Both the position numbers and the translations under genes were made by a program. Under the pieces are notes generated by a model. That model was not told where the DNA came from and did no database searches. It saw only the letters and a list, made by a program, of their open reading frames with translations. Below, in pieces: positions 36,714 to 45,635 of a stretch of DNA of 64,000 bases (within the stretch, counting starts at the first letter, position 1; every line of letters starts with the position of its first letter). Origin of the DNA: Pseudomonadota bacterium (GTDB taxonomy: Bacteria > Pseudomonadota > Gammaproteobacteria > Acidiferrobacterales > UBA6901); the NCBI GenBank assembly GCA_021785515.1, contig JAJYEX010000003.1, positions 186,001 through 250,000 on the forward strand, read 5' to 3'.

Positions 36714-37805
36714 ATGGCAGAAGTTTCCCAGTTGCAGGTCGAGACAGCGTTGAAGGAGGTCATCGATCCGTATCTCGAGCAGGATCTGGTGTCTTCCAAA
36801 TGCGTGAAGAAGATCGGCGTCGAAAAGGGCAAGGTCAGCGTCGACGTGGTCTTGGGGTATCCGGCCAAGGGATCCAGGGACGCTCTTGCGGCCAGGCTCA
36901 AGGAAAAGGTGGCGGCGATTCCAGGCGTGACGGAAGCCAGCGTGAACATATCGTCAAAGATTTCCGCCCATGGCGTGCAGAAAGGCGTAAAGCCGATCGA
37001 AGGCGTGAAGAACATCATTGCCGTCGCCTCCGGCAAGGGCGGCGTCGGCAAGTCCACGGTCTCCGTCAACCTGGCCCTGGCGTTGTCGGCGGAAGGGGCG
37101 AACGTGGGCATCCTGGATGCGGACATATATGGTCCCAGCCAGCCGCGTATGCTGGGTGCCAGCGCGAAGCCTGAAACCAAGGACGGACGCAAGATGGAAC
37201 CGGTGGTGAGCTACCACCTGCAGTCCATGTCTATCGGGTACCTGATCGACGAGGAGACCCCGATGATCTGGCGCGGTCCTATGGTGACCCAGGCGCTGGA
37301 GCAGCTTCTCAAGGACACCAACTGGACCGATGTCGACTATCTCATCATCGATCTTCCGCCGGGCACCGGCGATACCCAGCTCACCCTGGCGCAGAAGGTT
37401 CCGGTCACCGGCGCGGTGATCGTCACCACGCCGCAGGACATCGCGTTGCTCGATGCGCGCAAGGGATTCAAGATGTTCGAGAAGGTGGAAATACCGGTTC
37501 TCGGCATTGTCGAAAACATGAGCACCCACATCTGCAGCAAGTGCGGACACGAGGAGCACATTTTCGGCGAGGGTGGCGGAGTGCGCATGGCGGAGCAGTA
37601 CGATGTCGATTTTCTCGGGGCTATTCCGCTCGACATCCGTATCCGCGAGCAGACCGACCACGGCAAGCCGACGGTGGTTTCCGATCCGGATGGGCGTCTA
37701 TCGCAGGTTTACCGCGATATCGCGCGGCGCGTGGCGGCAAAACTGTCGCTGCAGAAAAAGGATTTCAGCGCCAAGTTCCCCAACATCGTCATCCAGAATA
37801 CCTGA
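36714..37805 (+). CDS. mrp: Iron-sulfur cluster carrier protein, Mrp/ApbC P-loop ATPase
   Basis: A 363-residue protein. The N-terminal MIP18/DUF59 domain (about 1-90) precedes the ATPase with deviant Walker A '[19 protein letters not shown]', '[15 protein letters not shown]', Walker B-like '[10 protein letters not shown]' and the cluster-binding CxxC in '[18 protein letters not shown]'. It loads [4Fe-4S] clusters onto apoproteins. GGAGAGG precedes the ATG at 36714. It lies 44 nt upstream of dcd in the same direction, so the two are probably cotranscribed. Confidence 0.95.
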   Translation: MAEVSQLQVETALKEVIDPYLEQDLVSSKCVKKIGVEKGKVSVDVVLGYPAKGSRDALAARLKEKVAAIPGVTEASVNISSKISAHGVQKGVKPIEGVKNIIAVASGKGGVGKSTVSVNLALALSAEGANVGILDADIYGPSQPRMLGASAKPETKDGRKMEPVVSYHLQSMSIGYLIDEETPMIWRGPMVTQALEQLLKDTNWTDVDYLIIDLPPGTGDTQLTLAQKVPVTGAVIVTTPQDIALLDARKGFKMFEKVEIPVLGIVENMSTHICSKCGHEEHIFGEGGGVRMAEQYDVDFLGAIPLDIRIREQTDHGKPTVVSDPDGRLSQVYRDIARRVAAKLSLQKKDFSAKFPNIVIQNT

Positions 37806-37849
37806 CCAGGGGCGCCCCGCCGGGACCCGGCGGGGCGCAAGATCGCCCG

Positions 37850-39031
37850 ATGGGAATCAAATCTGACACTTGGATCCGGCGTATGGCGCTGGAACAGAGG
37901 ATGATCGAGCCGTTTGAGCCTGGCCAGGTGCGGCGTAGCGGCAACGGTCCGATCGTCTCCTACGGTACGTCCAGCTACGGTTACGACATCCGCTGCTCGG
38001 ACGAATTCAAGATCTTCACCAACATCAACTCCACCATCGTCGACCCCAAGAATTTCGACGCCAAGAGCTTTGTCGATTTCCGGGGCGAGGTGTGCATCAT
38101 TCCGCCGAATTCCTTTGCGTTGGCGCGCACCGTGGAATATTTCCGGGTTCCCCGCGGCGTGCTGGTGCTCTGCCTCGGAAAGAGCACTTACGCGCGCTGC
38201 TTCCGTGGCGACCAGCGGGTGGCGCTCGCCGACGGCAGTTCGATCGCGCTGGAGGACATGGCACGACGGTCGGAGCGGGGTGAGGAGTTCTGGGGATACA
38301 GCCTCGAGGCGTCCGGGTCGGTCATTGTCACCCGGCTCGAGGCGCCACGCTGGATAGGGCGTGATGCGCTCCTCGAGATAGCGATCGATTCAGGTGAGCT
38401 GATCCGGTGCACACCTGATCACGTGTTCATCCGGCGCGACGGGACGACGGCGCCGGCCGCCGAACTGCGCCCGGCAGACGCCCTGATGCCGTTGTACCGG
38501 GACAGGGTCGGCGGTCAGCAGACGGTCTATCAGCCGATCAGCGGTCGGCGCGTGGCGGTGCGGCGTCTGGCGACGGACTGGCGCGAGCGCCATCCGGGCG
38601 GCGGACTGGCGGTGCGGACGGCCTCTCCTTCGGTGCCGGATGGATCGGTCTTCCGGGTGCGCCCGGAAGTGGTCGATGCGTTCCGTGCGCAGCCGGGCCG
38701 TAATCACCGCATCGCGACCATACGTGAACTGCCAGGTGATCACGATGTGTACTGCCTCACGGTGCCGGAAGCAGGCAACTTTGCGCTGGAGGCCGGTGTG
38801 TTTGTGTCCAATTGCGGCATCATCGTCAATGTGACGCCTCTCGAGCCGGAATGGGAGGGCCATGTGACCCTTGAGTTTTCGAATACGACGCCGCTGCCGG
38901 CAAAGATCTACGCCAACGAAGGGGTGGCGCAGGTGGTGTTTCTGGAAGGAGATGCCGTTTGTGAAGTGTCCTACCGCGACCGTGGCGGCAAGTATCAGGG
39001 GCAGACCGGAGTGACGCTCCCCAAAGCCTAG
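37850..39031 (+). CDS. dcd: dCTP deaminase interrupted by a mini-intein
   Basis: One 393-residue open frame in which residues 1-116 and 322-393 together make a 188-residue dCTP deaminase, the normal family length (E. coli Dcd is 193). The host protein shows '[23 protein letters not shown]', 'GKSTYAR' (the SSxAR substrate strand) and '[10 protein letters not shown]' with the catalytic glutamate. The reaction deaminates dCTP to dUTP for thymidylate synthesis; dut at 47039 provides the next step. The intein begins at Cys117, directly after the arginine of 'STYAR', and ends before Cys322. The host would be inactive until splicing, because the insert separates the arginine strand from the catalytic glutamate. 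Confidence 0.95.
   Translation: MGIKSDTWIRRMALEQRMIEPFEPGQVRRSGNGPIVSYGTSSYGYDIRCSDEFKIFTNINSTIVDPKNFDAKSFVDFRGEVCIIPPNSFALARTVEYFRVPRGVLVLCLGKSTYARCFRGDQRVALADGSSIALEDMARRSERGEEFWGYSLEASGSVIVTRLEAPRWIGRDALLEIAIDSGELIRCTPDHVFIRRDGTTAPAAELRPADALMPLYRDRVGGQQTVYQPISGRRVAVRRLATDWRERHPGGGLAVRTASPSVPDGSVFRVRPEVVDAFRAQPGRNHRIATIRELPGDHDVYCLTVPEAGNFALEAGVFVSNCGIIVNVTPLEPEWEGHVTLEFSNTTPLPAKIYANEGVAQVVFLEGDAVCEVSYRDRGGKYQGQTGVTLPKA
38198..38812 (+). other. Mini-intein within dcd (HINT domain, 205 residues)
   Basis: The insert starts with Cys1 in '[16 protein letters not shown]' (block A). Block B follows with '[17 protein letters not shown]' (TxxH present). Block F is '[16 protein letters not shown]' and block G ends 'VFVSN' with Cys as the +1 residue, so class 1 Cys/Asn/Cys splicing chemistry is complete. 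The usual penultimate His is Ser, as in some DnaE inteins, and the block F positions for Asp and His are Cys and Gly. No LAGLIDADG motif is present. The middle segment ('[20 protein letters not shown]') resembles the start of HNH-type homing domains, but the zinc/catalytic part is missing, so it looks like a remnant. Confidence 0.92.
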
Positions 39032-39057
39032 CGTGGTGCCGTCCGCAGCCAGCGGGT

Positions 39058-39483
39058 TCAGGGCTTCAGGTAGGACCAGCCGGCGCGTTGCCGCCTGATG
39101 ATTTCCGCGATTCCCAGCGGGACGAACCTGATACCTGGATACATGTTTTTGGGACTGAGTCCGCGGGCGCGCATGCTGGTTTCTCCGGCGACGAAACGTA
39201 CTCCCTGCTCCATGGCCTTGTGCAGGTCAGTGCGGACTTCCGAGTCCCGCGCGAGCATATAGACACCCGGGCCGAATGCGACTACCTCTATCGGCATCTG
39301 GTGGTTGCCGAGCTGCTTCTGGATGTAGCGGATGTTGGTCAGGGTAAAGTCCCAGGACTCGGGATCATCGTTGCTGACCTGGATCACGACGCCGTGACGG
39401 CGGGCTGCAGCGGCCTGAACACAGGCCGGCAGCAGCAACCCCAGCAGGGCGAAGAGCAGAACAATCAGGCGTGCGTAACGCAT
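39058..39483 (-). CDS. Exported DsrE-like protein lacking the conserved cysteine
   Basis: A 141-residue protein with a hydrophobic signal segment (about 5-25; a Cys at 21 could even be a lipid anchor) and a DsrE-type domain. 'LTNIRYIQKQLGNHQMPIEVVAFGPGVYML' and 'PLGIAEIIRRQRAGWSYLKP' match the other DsrE paralogues of the window. At the position of their reactive cysteine (C-x-N-T) it has 'AGETSM', so it cannot carry a persulfide there. It lies 103 nt behind the transporter genes, same strand, and may be part of that cluster. It may act as a structural or binding subunit. Confidence 0.75.
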   Translation of the reverse strand: MRYARLIVLLFALLGLLLPACVQAAAARRHGVVIQVSNDDPESWDFTLTNIRYIQKQLGNHQMPIEVVAFGPGVYMLARDSEVRTDLHKAMEQGVRFVAGETSMRARGLSPKNMYPGIRFVPLGIAEIIRRQRAGWSYLKP

Positions 39484-39586
39484 CCTTTGCGCCAGGTGGC
39501 CGGTGAGCACCTGGCCGGAGTATCGCGCAAGCCGTTGCACTGCACAAGCCGCTTCACTATCACCGGATCCGCCCCGCACCCCCGGT

Positions 39587-40012
39587 CTATTCGCAGGCCC
39601 CGCGATCCCAGTGGAAGTACTGGCTGTGTACCTGCCGGTACGACCATACGCCGAACAGGATTCCGAGCAGCGTGAACACGGCCGCCAGCTGGCCCTGGCC
39701 AAGTTGCACAATCGCGACCGCCGGACAGGCCCCGGTCAACGCCCAGCCCGTGCCGAACAGCACGCTGCCCGGAATGGTGCCAGGATGGAAGTGTTTGGAC
39801 GGAATGTGTTGCCCACCGGCAAAGATCCGGAATCCTGCCATGGTGAGCCCGACTGCGCCGGCGAACGTAAAGAGCAGGCGCAGATCCGAGAACACGAACA
39901 TGTGGTGCACCTCGCCAAAATTGGCGAAACCGATTCGGCTCAGGGAGAATCCCAAGGCCACACCCATGAGTCCGTATATGACGTGCTGCACCGTCTTCGA
40001 TGGTCTTTTCAT
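39587..40012 (-). CDS. YeeE/YedE family transporter, second half
   Basis: A 141-residue membrane protein with about four helices and the conserved motif 'FGTGWALTGACPAVAIVQLGQGQ', whose cysteine lines the substrate path in thiosulfate transporters of this family. With the first half encoded at 40009-40635 it forms the two-gene version of a transporter (PmpA/PmpB style). The ATG overlaps the stop of that gene by 4 nt, so the subunits are made together. It probably moves thiosulfate or another sulfur species across the inner membrane. Confidence 0.88.
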   Translation of the reverse strand: MKRPSKTVQHVIYGLMGVALGFSLSRIGFANFGEVHHMFVFSDLRLLFTFAGAVGLTMAGFRIFAGGQHIPSKHFHPGTIPGSVLFGTGWALTGACPAVAIVQLGQGQLAAVFTLLGILFGVWSYRQVHSQYFHWDRGACE

Positions 40013-40635
40013 TTTACCAGCACCTGTATGAGAAATGAGACCGCCACTGCGGTCCCGAAGAACATCGCCGTGGCGAGCAGGCTTGCCGGTACCAGGCGCG
40101 AGCAGCCGCTCAAACCATGACCGGATGAGCATCCGCCTGCCATCTGGGTACCGAAGCCGACCAAAGTGCCGCCCAGCATCAGCAGCAGCCAGGAATGCCA
40201 CCCGGCCCCGAACAGTTTGGTGTAAACCGGCCCCAGGGTGAGGTGCAGCGACAGGTTGCCGCTTATCACCGCGGCGGCCAGTCCGCCCACAAACAGCGCG
40301 ACCAGGAAGGTCAGATGGACTGTCCAGGGCGCACGCGCCGGTGGTGACACGGCCCGGGCCGGTGACGGGATGCCGGCACCGGACCCAGTTAGCGACTGAA
40401 GGGTCGCCTGCTCGCCGAATTCCGCGAGCGTTGCCGCCAGCAGCGCATCGCCCATGGCGGCCGCATTGACGCGGAAGGGTGCCTCGGAACGCGCCACCGC
40501 GCGGGCTTCACGCCAGCCGACGATGCTTGCCCAGCTGCCGGATACGCCCAGCGGTTTGCGCAGCAGAAGCCAGAAGCTGACCGTGATTGCGGCCAGCGCC
40601 AACGATCCTAACCACCATGGCCAGTAGTTTGTCAT
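40009..40635 (-). CDS. YeeE/YedE family transporter, first half
   Basis: A 208-residue membrane protein. Helices flank the family motif 'GTQMAGGCSSGHGLSGCSRL', in which the cysteines are predicted to relay the sulfur substrate. Compared with typical halves it carries an extra loop of about 60 residues after the first helix, rich in Ala/Arg ('MGDALLAATLAEFGEQATLQSL'). The start overlaps the stop of the upstream ankyrin gene by 4 nt. Confidence 0.88.
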   Translation of the reverse strand: MTNYWPWWLGSLALAAITVSFWLLLRKPLGVSGSWASIVGWREARAVARSEAPFRVNAAAMGDALLAATLAEFGEQATLQSLTGSGAGIPSPARAVSPPARAPWTVHLTFLVALFVGGLAAAVISGNLSLHLTLGPVYTKLFGAGWHSWLLLMLGGTLVGFGTQMAGGCSSGHGLSGCSRLVPASLLATAMFFGTAVAVSFLIQVLVK

Positions 40636-41621
40636 GTTGCTGTCCTCGCCAGGTCCGGCATGCTTAGCGCTTCGAGTCGCATGCAGCTGATCTGGCCTGA
40701 TACCGCATTAAAACCCTGAAGTCGATAGACGATGCGATGGATCGCGTCCGGATCCACGACCGGTCCGGTCAACACGATTACCGAGGCGACGCCGGGATCT
40801 CCGATACCGTGTTTGCGCACCATTGCCTCGATGGCAACGTAGCAGTCGCCGCAGGCGTGGGCGATTTCCAGGGCGAGCCCCTGGGCGTCCCGCGTCGGGA
40901 TGCGCAGACAGTAGCTGTGACCCAGGTCCACGGCGCGATTACGTTCCTGCGCCAGTGACACCACCTGTGCGCCCTGGGGTCGCGCCTCGGATTCCGTCTC
41001 AAGCGGCCCGGCCTCGGCGTGCGGTTCGTCCGGCGCGGATTCCACGGCGGCCATTGGCGGCTCGGTTGCCGTCGGCTTTTCGACCACGTCGACGGTGACG
41101 GGTGCTTCCGCAGGTCCGACCGCAACCGGCATGCCGCTTGGCTTGCCACCGGCAGCCTCAATGAGCTTTACCACCTGCGAAAAGCCTGCCTGGGTTGCGA
41201 TGTCGTGGGCATTGACCCCGTGCAAGTTGGTGGTGCTCACGTCGATCCCTTTGGAGAGCAACAGGCGGATGATGGGAACGTTCCCGCGGCTGGCAGCCGC
41301 CATCAGCGGAGTCATGCCTTCAGGATTGCGAACGCTGACGTCGACGCCGGTGCGCAGCAGTGACTCCACCATGTGCGCCCGGTCCTTCAGGATCGCGTTG
41401 AACAGCGCAGCCGCGCCATAGGCGTTCGACGTGCGTGGAGTTTCGACGCGTTTGCCGTTGGGCAGCAGGTTCAGTGGAACGGCCTTGCCCTCGAGGGCCA
41501 GTTGGAAGCGCGCACACTGGCTGAATTCGCCTTCGCAGAAGTGGGTCTGCCAGACCTTGAGCGCTGGATTGAGCGCAAATTGCGGAAACAGTTCGCAGTT
41601 TTTAGTGTGGCTGCATGCCAT
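40632..41621 (-). CDS. Ankyrin-repeat protein with cysteine-rich ends, linked to YeeE/YedE genes
   Basis: A 329-residue soluble protein with three parts. Residues 1-60 hold four cysteines ('ACSHTKNC', 'HFCEGEFSQCARFQL') in the pattern of small Cys domains seen in signalling proteins, possibly a metal or Fe-S site. About 65-160 are two or three ankyrin repeats ('AYGAAALFNAILKDRAHMVESLLRTGVDV' onward). An acidic, Ala/Pro/Glu-rich linker (165-225) leads to a C-terminal domain with 'HACGDCYVAIEAMVRKHGIG'. It is coupled by an ATGA overlap to the transporter genes, so it may sense cytoplasmic sulfur or gate the transporter. The function is not known. Confidence 0.78.
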   Translation of the reverse strand: MACSHTKNCELFPQFALNPALKVWQTHFCEGEFSQCARFQLALEGKAVPLNLLPNGKRVETPRTSNAYGAAALFNAILKDRAHMVESLLRTGVDVSVRNPEGMTPLMAAASRGNVPIIRLLLSKGIDVSTTNLHGVNAHDIATQAGFSQVVKLIEAAGGKPSGMPVAVGPAEAPVTVDVVEKPTATEPPMAAVESAPDEPHAEAGPLETESEARPQGAQVVSLAQERNRAVDLGHSYCLRIPTRDAQGLALEIAHACGDCYVAIEAMVRKHGIGDPGVASVIVLTGPVVDPDAIHRIVYRLQGFNAVSGQISCMRLEALSMPDLARTAT

Positions 41622-41987
41622 GGTTCTGGCCCCCCGTATGTGTGTTTGTTGCCCAAATGCGTCTGGTTTAATTCCTCATCAGAATCGAAGCACAAACTGT
41701 GCCAATGCGCCGGGGCCAGCCTCGTTATGCGGCCTGTGTTCCGTGGCGGTGAGATCGTGCGTGGCGACCAGCAATTACTCTGACCGTTGTCCGGCCTAAA
41801 TTAGGCTTCCGGATCGGTGCGGGTCTACCGTGTTGGCGTGGCTGTCAGATTAAATAATAGACGCTGCCTGCGGGATCACCAGTCAGTGATCTTCGCAGAC
41901 AGCCCGGGACCATCGGGAAACATATGATAAACATGTAGTTTTTGGCCGGCCGGAACCTGGTCCCGGTCAGGCTGGCCTGGCGGGCGA
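41622..41987. other. Intergenic stretch, nothing recognised
   Basis: About 365 nt between the ankyrin gene and the small protein gene. Its AT content is higher than that of the neighbours. No coding sequence, RNA gene or clear promoter was recognised. It should contain the promoter of the sulfur-transport cluster, read leftwards. Confidence 0.4.
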
Positions 41988-42239
41988 TCAGTCGGTGCTG
42001 GGCGCCGGATCTCCGAATTCGGTGAGCGTTGCATCCAAAAGTCCGTGCAGCAGATCGCCAGGATGGTCGCGAAAATAAATTTCCGCGTCGCTCGCCGCCG
42101 GGTCCGCGGCGCAGGTGTTGCAGCTGGGAGCAGTCCGATGCATTGCCGAAGCGTTCGGTGATGCGCTGTCACCGCTACTCAGGGAAAGAGTCTGGCTTAA
42201 AGCTTCCGCGGAGACAGTTTGATTCAGTGGAGATGGCAT
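41988..42239 (-). CDS. Small uncharacterised protein with CxxC
   Basis: An 83-residue protein, supported mainly by a strong ribosome site (AAGGAG 7 nt before the ATG at 42239). The first 40 residues are Ser/Ala-rich. The middle has 'APSCNTCAADPAA', a CxxC that could bind metal or be redox active, and the end is acidic ('HGLLDATLTEFGDPAPS'). I do not recognise a family. It stands alone between the sulfur-transport cluster and the algC-like gene. Confidence 0.5.
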   Translation of the reverse strand: MPSPLNQTVSAEALSQTLSLSSGDSASPNASAMHRTAPSCNTCAADPAASDAEIYFRDHPGDLLHGLLDATLTEFGDPAPSTD

Positions 42240-42446
42240 GCAGGCGCTCCTTATTTTCAGTTTTAGGGAGGTCGGATTGCCGGGCACGGCGCGGATATCT
42301 GCCTGGCAGTCGTTTAAACTTAGAATCCGCCCGGTGAATTTTCAATGTCGCACTGGCGCCTGCGCGACAATTGACCGGTACCGGACGACGGGTGGCAGCG
42401 GCCCGGATAAGAGGTACACCCGAGCGGGTGTGCGGCGCCGTGCTGT

Positions 42447-43850
42447 TTAGAATGGCACCAGGAGATCAGGACGCAGCTGTGTGATCAGCTTCTTAAACTC
42501 ATTCTGAATTCTGGTGAGCGCCGCGGTGGTGTCGCCTTCGAACCGCAACACCAGAACCGGGGTCGTATTGGAGGCGCGTACCAGTCCGAAGCCATCGGGA
42601 TAGTCCACGCGCAGACCGTCGATGGTGGTGACCTGCGCGCCGGGAAACTGGCCCCGTTCGGCCAGCTGCCGCACGAAGTTATGGGGCTCCCCCTCGCGCA
42701 GCGGGATGTGCAGCTCCGGAGTATTGACGGTGTCCGGCAGCGATCCGAAGACTTCCGCCGGTGGCCGCGGATCGTGCGATAACAGTTCCAGCAGGCGCGC
42801 GCCGGCATACAGGGCGTCATCGAAGCCGTACCAGCGTTCCTTGAAGAAGAGGTGGCCGCTCATTTCTCCGGCAAGCATCGCGTCCGATTCGCGCAGCTTG
42901 GCTTTGATGAAGGAATGTCCCGTTTTCCACAGCAGCGGCTGGCCGCCCGCCTGGCGTATGGCGGCCTTCAGGGTGCGTGAGGACTTGACGTCGTAGATGA
43001 TCGTGGCGCCCGGGTGACGCGACAGGATGTCGCGCGCATACAGGATCATCTGCCGGTCTGGCCAGATAATTGAGCCGTCCGGCGACACCACGCCGAGACG
43101 GTCCCCGTCGCCGTCGAAGGCAAGCCCCACGTCCGCGCTGCCGTCGCGCATGGCCTGAATGAGGTCGACGAGATTTTGCGGTTGGCTGGGGTCGGGATGG
43201 TGATTCGGGAAGTGTCCGTCAATGTCACAGTACAGGCCGCGCACCTCGCAGCCGAGGCGGCGCGCAAGCTCTGGCGCGAGTTCGCCGGCAACGCCGTTGC
43301 CGCAGTCCATGATGATCCGCAGCCGCCGGCCGAGCCGGACATCCGAGGTGATGCGTTGGAGGTAGGCCTCGCGGACATCTGCGACCTCAAGGGTGCCGCG
43401 GCCCGACGCCAGGTCATTCTCGGTCAGCCGGCGGCGGAGATCCTGGATCGCAGCGCCCGCGAGCGTCTCACCCGCGAGGACCATCTTCAGGCCGTTGTAC
43501 TCGGGTGGATTATGGCTACCGGTCACCATGATGCCCGATTGGGTACCCAGGTGATGGGTGGCGAAGTACAGTACCGGCGTTGGCACTCTGCCGATATCGA
43601 CCGCGTCGCATCCGGCGGCAATCAGGCCCCGGGCGAGCCCCGCTGTCAGGTCCGGACCCGAAAGCCGGCCATCACGGGCCACCACGATGCGTTGCATGCC
43701 CCGTGCCCGGGCCTCGCTACCGATCGCCCGGCCTATGCGCTCGGTAATCGCCGGGGTGAGGGACCTGCCGACGATGCCACGGATGTCATAGGCCTTGAAG
43801 ATTTCGGCCGGAATTTCGTTGGGCCGCGCGGTAGCCTTGGATTCATGCAT
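42447..43850 (-). CDS. algC: Phosphomannomutase/phosphoglucomutase (AlgC type)
   Basis: A 467-residue alpha-D-phosphohexomutase that interconverts 1- and 6-phosphates of mannose and glucose for LPS or exopolysaccharide precursors. The phosphoserine loop is 'MVTGSHNPPEYNGLKM', the Mg site 'AFDGDGDRLG', the sugar loop 'GEMSGHLFF', and the phosphate-binding end 'RASNTTPVLVLRFE'. It starts 'IPAEIFKAYDIRGIVG', typical of AlgC. It is full length. The gene is often near coaBC-dut in gammaproteobacteria; here it is about 3 kb away. Confidence 0.93.
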   Translation of the reverse strand: MHESKATARPNEIPAEIFKAYDIRGIVGRSLTPAITERIGRAIGSEARARGMQRIVVARDGRLSGPDLTAGLARGLIAAGCDAVDIGRVPTPVLYFATHHLGTQSGIMVTGSHNPPEYNGLKMVLAGETLAGAAIQDLRRRLTENDLASGRGTLEVADVREAYLQRITSDVRLGRRLRIIMDCGNGVAGELAPELARRLGCEVRGLYCDIDGHFPNHHPDPSQPQNLVDLIQAMRDGSADVGLAFDGDGDRLGVVSPDGSIIWPDRQMILYARDILSRHPGATIIYDVKSSRTLKAAIRQAGGQPLLWKTGHSFIKAKLRESDAMLAGEMSGHLFFKERWYGFDDALYAGARLLELLSHDPRPPAEVFGSLPDTVNTPELHIPLREGEPHNFVRQLAERGQFPGAQVTTIDGLRVDYPDGFGLVRASNTTPVLVLRFEGDTTAALTRIQNEFKKLITQLRPDLLVPF

Positions 43851-44059
43851 GACAGATCGTCTCGGTTATAGGGGAGCAGTGGGGCGTTCGATGCCGTGAA
43901 CTCAAAGTGTAAAGCATGCCGGTGGCGGCCGGCCACCGCCGTGTGCCCGAATGCCGAACTTGCTAGGCTTGAGCGTGCGATGACAGAATCGCGCCCTTGG
44001 GAACGGTGGCGGTTCTCAGGACACCAGGCCGCCGGTCCGGCACGGAGGTGTTGCAGCGC

Positions 44060-44998
44060 ATGACTCCAGCGGAGCTGAGGTACATCGTGGCACTTGCACG
44101 CGAGCGCCATTTCGGGCGGGCTGCGGAAGCCTGTTTTGTTACCCAGCCGACTCTTAGCGTGGCGGTGAAAAAGCTGGAGGAGGAGCTCGGCATTGTCTTG
44201 TTCGAGCGTGCCAGGAACGAGGTCGCGCCCACGCCTGTGGGCGTGCGCATCATCGAGCAGGCGCGACGCGTGCTCGAGGACATGGACGCCATCAGAAACA
44301 TTGCGCTGCAGGCACAGGATCCGCTTGCCGGAACGCTGCGCATCGGTGCGATTTACACCATAGGCCCGTACCTGTTTCCGCGTCTGGTGCCAATCCTGCA
44401 CGGAACGGCGCCGCGCATGCCGCTGGTAATTGAGGAGAACTACACCGCCCGGCTGCGCGAGCAGCTGATTCAGGGTGATCTCGACGCAGTGCTGGTCTGT
44501 CTTCCGTTCGATGAACCCGGGGTCGTGACGTTGCCGCTCTATGACGAGCCGTTCCAGGTCATGGTGCCTGCGGCCCATGCCTGGGCGGGTGCAAAGAGCG
44601 TCTCGACCGGTGATCTGTCCACGCAAACGGTTCTGCTGCTTGGAGCGGGTCACTGTTTCCGTGACCAGGTGGTGGCCGCCTGTCCGAGCTGTGTCGGGCC
44701 GCCGGCCGCGGAGGGTGGACTTCAGAAAGCCGTGGAGGGCAGCTCCCTGGAGACCATCCGCTACATGGTGGCGTCGGGAATGGGTGTTACCGTGCTGCCC
44801 TGCACCGCAACTTCGGGTCCGTCGCACGACCCCGCTGCACTGACTGCGATCATTCCGTTCAGCGATCCGCCGCAACGGCGTGTGGCGCTCGCCTGGCGCG
44901 TCACCTTTCCGCGTCCCCAGGCGATCGAGGCTGTGCGTCAGGCCATCAGGGCCTGCGCCCTCGGCTGCGTCACGTACGTTGGCGGCGCTGGCGCCTGA
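44060..44998 (+). CDS. oxyR: Hydrogen peroxide sensor OxyR (LysR family)
   Basis: A 312-residue LysR regulator. The helix-turn-helix reads 'HFGRAAEACFVTQPTLSVAVKKLEEELG'. In the effector domain 'GHCFRDQVVAAC' aligns with Cys199 and Cys208 of E. coli OxyR at the same nine-residue spacing, so the peroxide-sensing disulfide is present. 'SSLETIRYMVASGMGVTVLP' follows as in OxyR. It is divergent from algC and lies upstream of rubrerythrin, a plausible target. The start at 44060 is by homology, with GGAGG about 11 nt upstream. Confidence 0.92.
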   Translation: MTPAELRYIVALARERHFGRAAEACFVTQPTLSVAVKKLEEELGIVLFERARNEVAPTPVGVRIIEQARRVLEDMDAIRNIALQAQDPLAGTLRIGAIYTIGPYLFPRLVPILHGTAPRMPLVIEENYTARLREQLIQGDLDAVLVCLPFDEPGVVTLPLYDEPFQVMVPAAHAWAGAKSVSTGDLSTQTVLLLGAGHCFRDQVVAACPSCVGPPAAEGGLQKAVEGSSLETIRYMVASGMGVTVLPCTATSGPSHDPAALTAIIPFSDPPQRRVALAWRVTFPRPQAIEAVRQAIRACALGCVTYVGGAGA

Positions 44999-45148
44999 AC
45001 CGCGTTCGATAGTCCGGCGCTATCAGCGCCATGATGACGTTCAATTGGCCGCGATCGCGGCCTTCCCGTAGCCTTCATCCCAAGCCGCGTTCCGGTGTCA
45101 CCATCGCGCGCGGCGATAGACAATCCCAATCTGACCTGGAGAAAGAAC

Positions 45149-45568
45149 ATGAAACTGAATGGCACCAAAACCCACGATAACCTCAAAGCCGCCTTCGCCG
45201 GAGAGTCACAGGCGAACCGGCGCTATCTCTACTTTGCCGGCAAGGCCGACGTTGAGGGCTACAACGATGTCTCAGCGGTATTCCGTTCCACCGCCGAAGG
45301 CGAGACCGGCCATGCCCACGGGCATCTGGAGTACATGGAGGCGGTGGGGGACCCGGCCACGGGGCTGCCCATTGGCAGCACCAGCGATAACCTGAAGTCG
45401 GCCATCGCCGGGGAAACCCATGAGTACACCGATATGTATCCGGGCATGGCGAAAACCGCCCGGGCCGAGGGCTTTGGCGAGATTGCCGACTGGTTCGAGA
45501 CCCTCGCCAAGGCCGAGCGCTCCCATGCCAACCGTTTTCAGAAGGCTCTGGACGGCCTCGGTAAGTAA
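45149..45568 (+). CDS. Rubrerythrin family protein (no rubredoxin domain)
   Basis: A 139-residue four-helix diiron protein. The ferritin-like repeats '[23 protein letters not shown]' and '[23 protein letters not shown]' carry ExxH-type and Glu ligands ('[15 protein letters not shown]', '[14 protein letters not shown]'). The C-terminal rubredoxin domain of classic rubrerythrins is absent. It likely reduces peroxide with electrons from a separate donor. A GGAGAA site precedes the ATG. It lies between oxyR and the DUF3501 gene, same strand. Confidence 0.92.
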   Translation: MKLNGTKTHDNLKAAFAGESQANRRYLYFAGKADVEGYNDVSAVFRSTAEGETGHAHGHLEYMEAVGDPATGLPIGSTSDNLKSAIAGETHEYTDMYPGMAKTARAEGFGEIADWFETLAKAERSHANRFQKALDGLGK

Positions 45569-45635
45569 CCCTGTCAGCACTGCAGTCCCGGGGCGGGTGC
45601 CGCCCCGGATTCCAGCCTATCGAGAGGAGCCAACC

